Source: Flavobacteriales bacterium
GTDB taxonomy: Bacteria > Bacteroidota > Bacteroidia > Flavobacteriales_G > Salibacteraceae
DNA: 60,257 nucleotides
Direction: 5' to 3'
Assembly: GCA_013204105.1 (NCBI GenBank)
Contig: JABMOM010000046.1
Location: forward strand, 1 to 60,257
Shown: piece after piece, positions 58,968-60,257 of the stretch
Layout of the letters: each line of letters begins with the position of its first letter
Position numbering within the stretch: position 1 is the stretch's first letter
Program-made: the position numbers and the translations under genes
The notes under the pieces: generated by a model
Told to the model about the DNA's origin: nothing
Databases searched by the model: none
What the model saw: only the letters and a program-made list of their open reading frames with translations

Positions 58968-59687
58968 CTATTTTGATAGGTTGTCATATGCTTCTTGCAC
59001 TTGATTAAATTTCTCTCGAGCCGCCTTGAGTACATCGTCACCCACGTCACCGAGGCGATCTGGGTGGTACTTTTTCGCCATTTTTCGATAGGCGGTCTTT
59101 ATTTCTTGCTGTGTAGCTCCTTTTGCAATTTCCAATATGCGATAGTGACGGTCCGTGTCCATATCGTACATCGCTTCTAAGGACTCCAGGTCCTTTTGAG
59201 AAATGCGCAGTAAGCGCGCGATGTGCATAGCGGTTTCCCATTCGGTCTTATGCAACTCACCATCTGCATTCGCTATTCCCAGCAAGAAATGCATGAGTTG
59301 AAGTCGCTGCGGGTGACTCATAAATGCGTCGATCTGATGACAAACCGAGGCGAGTGGGATATCCTTTTCTAGCAGGTCTTTCAAAACGCGAAGAAGTTCC
59401 AAGGATTTTGCTTCGCCGAATTGAGTGACGAGAAATTGCTTTACGTACGTCAATTCTGATTTAAGCACCTTTCCATCGGCCTTCATCATCGCGGCCGCTA
59501 GTACCAGCAAGCTCACGGCAAAGTCACCCGCGTGCGTCTGATTACCGGGCTGATCGCCAGGTCGCACAACCTGAAGGCTTGCGTTATCCCATAGGTATCC
59601 AAGCGAAAAACCCACGAGCGCACCTATCGGTCCTCCAAAGGTCCATCCGAGGGCTCCCCCTAACCACTTTGCGTACTTATTTGCCAT
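58968..59687 (-). CDS. TerB-like plus J-domain protein (DjlA-like)
   Basis: A 239-residue co-chaperone-like protein. Residues 1-40 have a hydrophobic, glycine-rich segment (LGGALGWTFGGPIGALVGF), possibly a membrane anchor; residues 50-165 are a TerB-like helical domain with the KADGKVLKSE and NADGELHKTE acidic repeats; the C-terminus is a J domain with the HPD motif in KKYHPDRLGD. It should stimulate an Hsp70 partner at the inner membrane, as DjlA does. It precedes the FKBP gene by 10 bases. A perfect -7 element lies 11 bases upstream, so the transcript is nearly leaderless. Confidence 0.92.
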   Translation of the reverse strand: MANKYAKWLGGALGWTFGGPIGALVGFSLGYLWDNASLQVVRPGDQPGNQTHAGDFAVSLLVLAAAMMKADGKVLKSELTYVKQFLVTQFGEAKSLELLRVLKDLLEKDIPLASVCHQIDAFMSHPQRLQLMHFLLGIANADGELHKTEWETAMHIARLLRISQKDLESLEAMYDMDTDRHYRILEIAKGATQQEIKTAYRKMAKKYHPDRLGDVGDDVLKAAREKFNQVQEAYDNLSK

Positions 59688-59698
59688 TGTAAAGCCGC

Positions 59699-59706
59699 CA
59701 AATATA
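59699..59706 (-). promoter_or_regulatory. -7 promoter element for the DjlA-FKBP operon
   Basis: TATATTTG on the minus strand matches TAnnTTTG exactly, 11 bases before the ATG. Confidence 0.55.
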
Positions 59707-59736
59707 ATTGTTAACATTGCGGGAATACGGAGCAAA

Positions 59737-60159
59737 ATGCCAAAGGTCTTTAAATATCATCCCCCACCCATTCCATCTGCGGGAGTCTACTACTTCACAT
59801 CGGATGCTGGCGTGGATTACGAAGTTCGCTTTGGCAGGAAGCAGGGCAACATACTTGCGGTCAACATCGTATTCGGCGTGTTGAATGACGAATATGACGG
59901 TGAGGAGTATGTTCTGACGAACAAAGGGGAGTTCTATTCAGTTATGGCTACGCTCCAAGTGATCATTGCTGATTTCCAGCGTAAGAACCAGAGTGTACAT
60001 ACCTACGAATTCTCAGGCGAACCAAGGGATGAAAGTGAAAGCTTGGACATGCCCACAAAGCGAACCACCTTGTACCTCAAGTACTCCAAAAAGATCTTCC
60101 CAATCAGCGATTGGAAGCACACTATGTCTGGCAACAAAGTTTCAATCGAAAGATTGTAA
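59737..60159 (+). CDS. Conserved hypothetical protein
   Basis: A 140-residue acidic protein with no signal peptide or membrane segment. It starts PKVFKYHPPPIPSAGVYYF, has a beta-rich first half (YEVRFGRKQGNILAVNIVF) and a helix-strand second half. The pattern of a receptor-binding or phage-like small protein is not evident. A near-consensus TAACATTG lies 21 bases upstream. I do not recognise the family; the gene is divergent from DjlA and followed by tRNA-Ser. Confidence 0.65.
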   Translation: MPKVFKYHPPPIPSAGVYYFTSDAGVDYEVRFGRKQGNILAVNIVFGVLNDEYDGEEYVLTNKGEFYSVMATLQVIIADFQRKNQSVHTYEFSGEPRDESESLDMPTKRTTLYLKYSKKIFPISDWKHTMSGNKVSIERL

Positions 60160-60187
60160 TCAGATTCGGATAATTCTTCTAAACGTT

Positions 60188-60195
60188 TACTTTTG
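60188..60195 (+). promoter_or_regulatory. -7 promoter element for the tRNA-Ser gene
   Basis: TACTTTTG, an exact match to TAnnTTTG, 12 bases before the first base of the tRNA. Confidence 0.6.
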
Positions 60196-60207
60196 CGCAC
60201 CCATTAA

Positions 60208-60257
60208 GGAGAGGTGGGTGAGTGGCTGAAACCACATGTTTGCTAAACATGCGTGCG
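60208..60257 (+). tRNA. tRNA-Ser(GCU), 3' part outside the window
   Basis: The acceptor strand GGAGAGG, TG, a D arm GGT...ACC and the anticodon arm CATGT-TTGCTAA-ACATG are present. The anticodon is GCT (reads AGC/AGU), so serine. The long variable arm expected of tRNA-Ser would begin at GCGTGCG, where the window ends. Only the first 50 bases are visible. Confidence 0.92.

Noticed and set aside
1-60257. Search for CRISPR arrays, insertion sequences, prophage or att sites
   Set aside because: No regularly spaced direct repeats, no transposase or integrase motifs, and no phage gene blocks were found; the only tRNA is at the very end and is cut by the window.

Overview
The window is an ordinary chromosomal stretch of a Bacteroidota bacterium, most likely a member of the Flavobacteriia. 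The support is internal: two proteins end in type IX secretion (T9SS) sorting domains, many products carry Bacteroidota-specific families (DUF4199, DUF1573, DUF2911, DUF4835, DUF3108, BamD/Rpb6-type omega), Shine-Dalgarno sequences are absent, and the Bacteroidota sigma factor promoter (TTG, about 19 bases, TAnnTTTG) recurs upstream of genes and of both certain RNA genes. I see no insertion sequence, prophage, integron or CRISPR array.

Layout. 1-9.2 kb: the end of a glycosyltransferase gene, a SulP anion transporter convergent with a beta-carbonic anhydrase, a porin, a methyltransferase, a TerB-like protein, a metallo-beta-lactamase-fold hydrolase and two secreted proteins. 8.8-10.6 kb: an ECF sigma factor with a small membrane protein, then a candidate short RNA and a lipoprotein. 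10.6-16.9 kb: exported proteins, namely two T9SS beta-propeller proteins, a haem c lipoprotein, further lipoproteins and a frameshifted outer-membrane barrel gene. 17-24.4 kb: a DHFR-like reductase, a dienelactone-hydrolase lipoprotein, a translationally coupled aspartic protease plus four-repeat glycogen-binding-like protein, a beta-CASP nuclease and a double-SDR fusion. 24.5-31.2 kb: fused isobutyryl-CoA mutase (icmF), a GT39 membrane glycosyltransferase and a methyltransferase.

31.2-35.2 kb: a sulfur module (sulfide:quinone oxidoreductase-like enzyme, single-cysteine DsrC/TusE protein, DsrE-like protein), then a GT2/DUF4199 pair and the SRP RNA gene. 35.3-41 kb: a coiled-coil SPOR-like protein, aldo/keto reductase, aat, an RsmF-like rRNA methyltransferase and a ferredoxin. 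41-49.9 kb (minus strand): DUF3108, DUF1573, a C-terminal processing protease, an exo/endonuclease-phosphatase family protein and two large envelope proteins with SPOR-like C-termini. 50.4-60.3 kb: TolB-like lipoprotein, clpP, a response regulator, the bamD-rpoZ-coaBC-DUF4835 cluster, an alpha-oxoamine synthase, DUF2911 protein, FKBP isomerase, a TerB/J-domain protein, a conserved hypothetical gene and a tRNA-Ser(GCU) cut by the window end.

Most of the gene content is envelope biogenesis, secretion and housekeeping. The items most worth following are the short RNA with its own perfect promoter and terminator (9.93-10.03 kb), the protease/tandem-carbohydrate-binding pair (18.5-20.9 kb), the compact sulfur relay module (31.3-33.4 kb), and the set of proteins sharing one SPOR-like C-terminal module.
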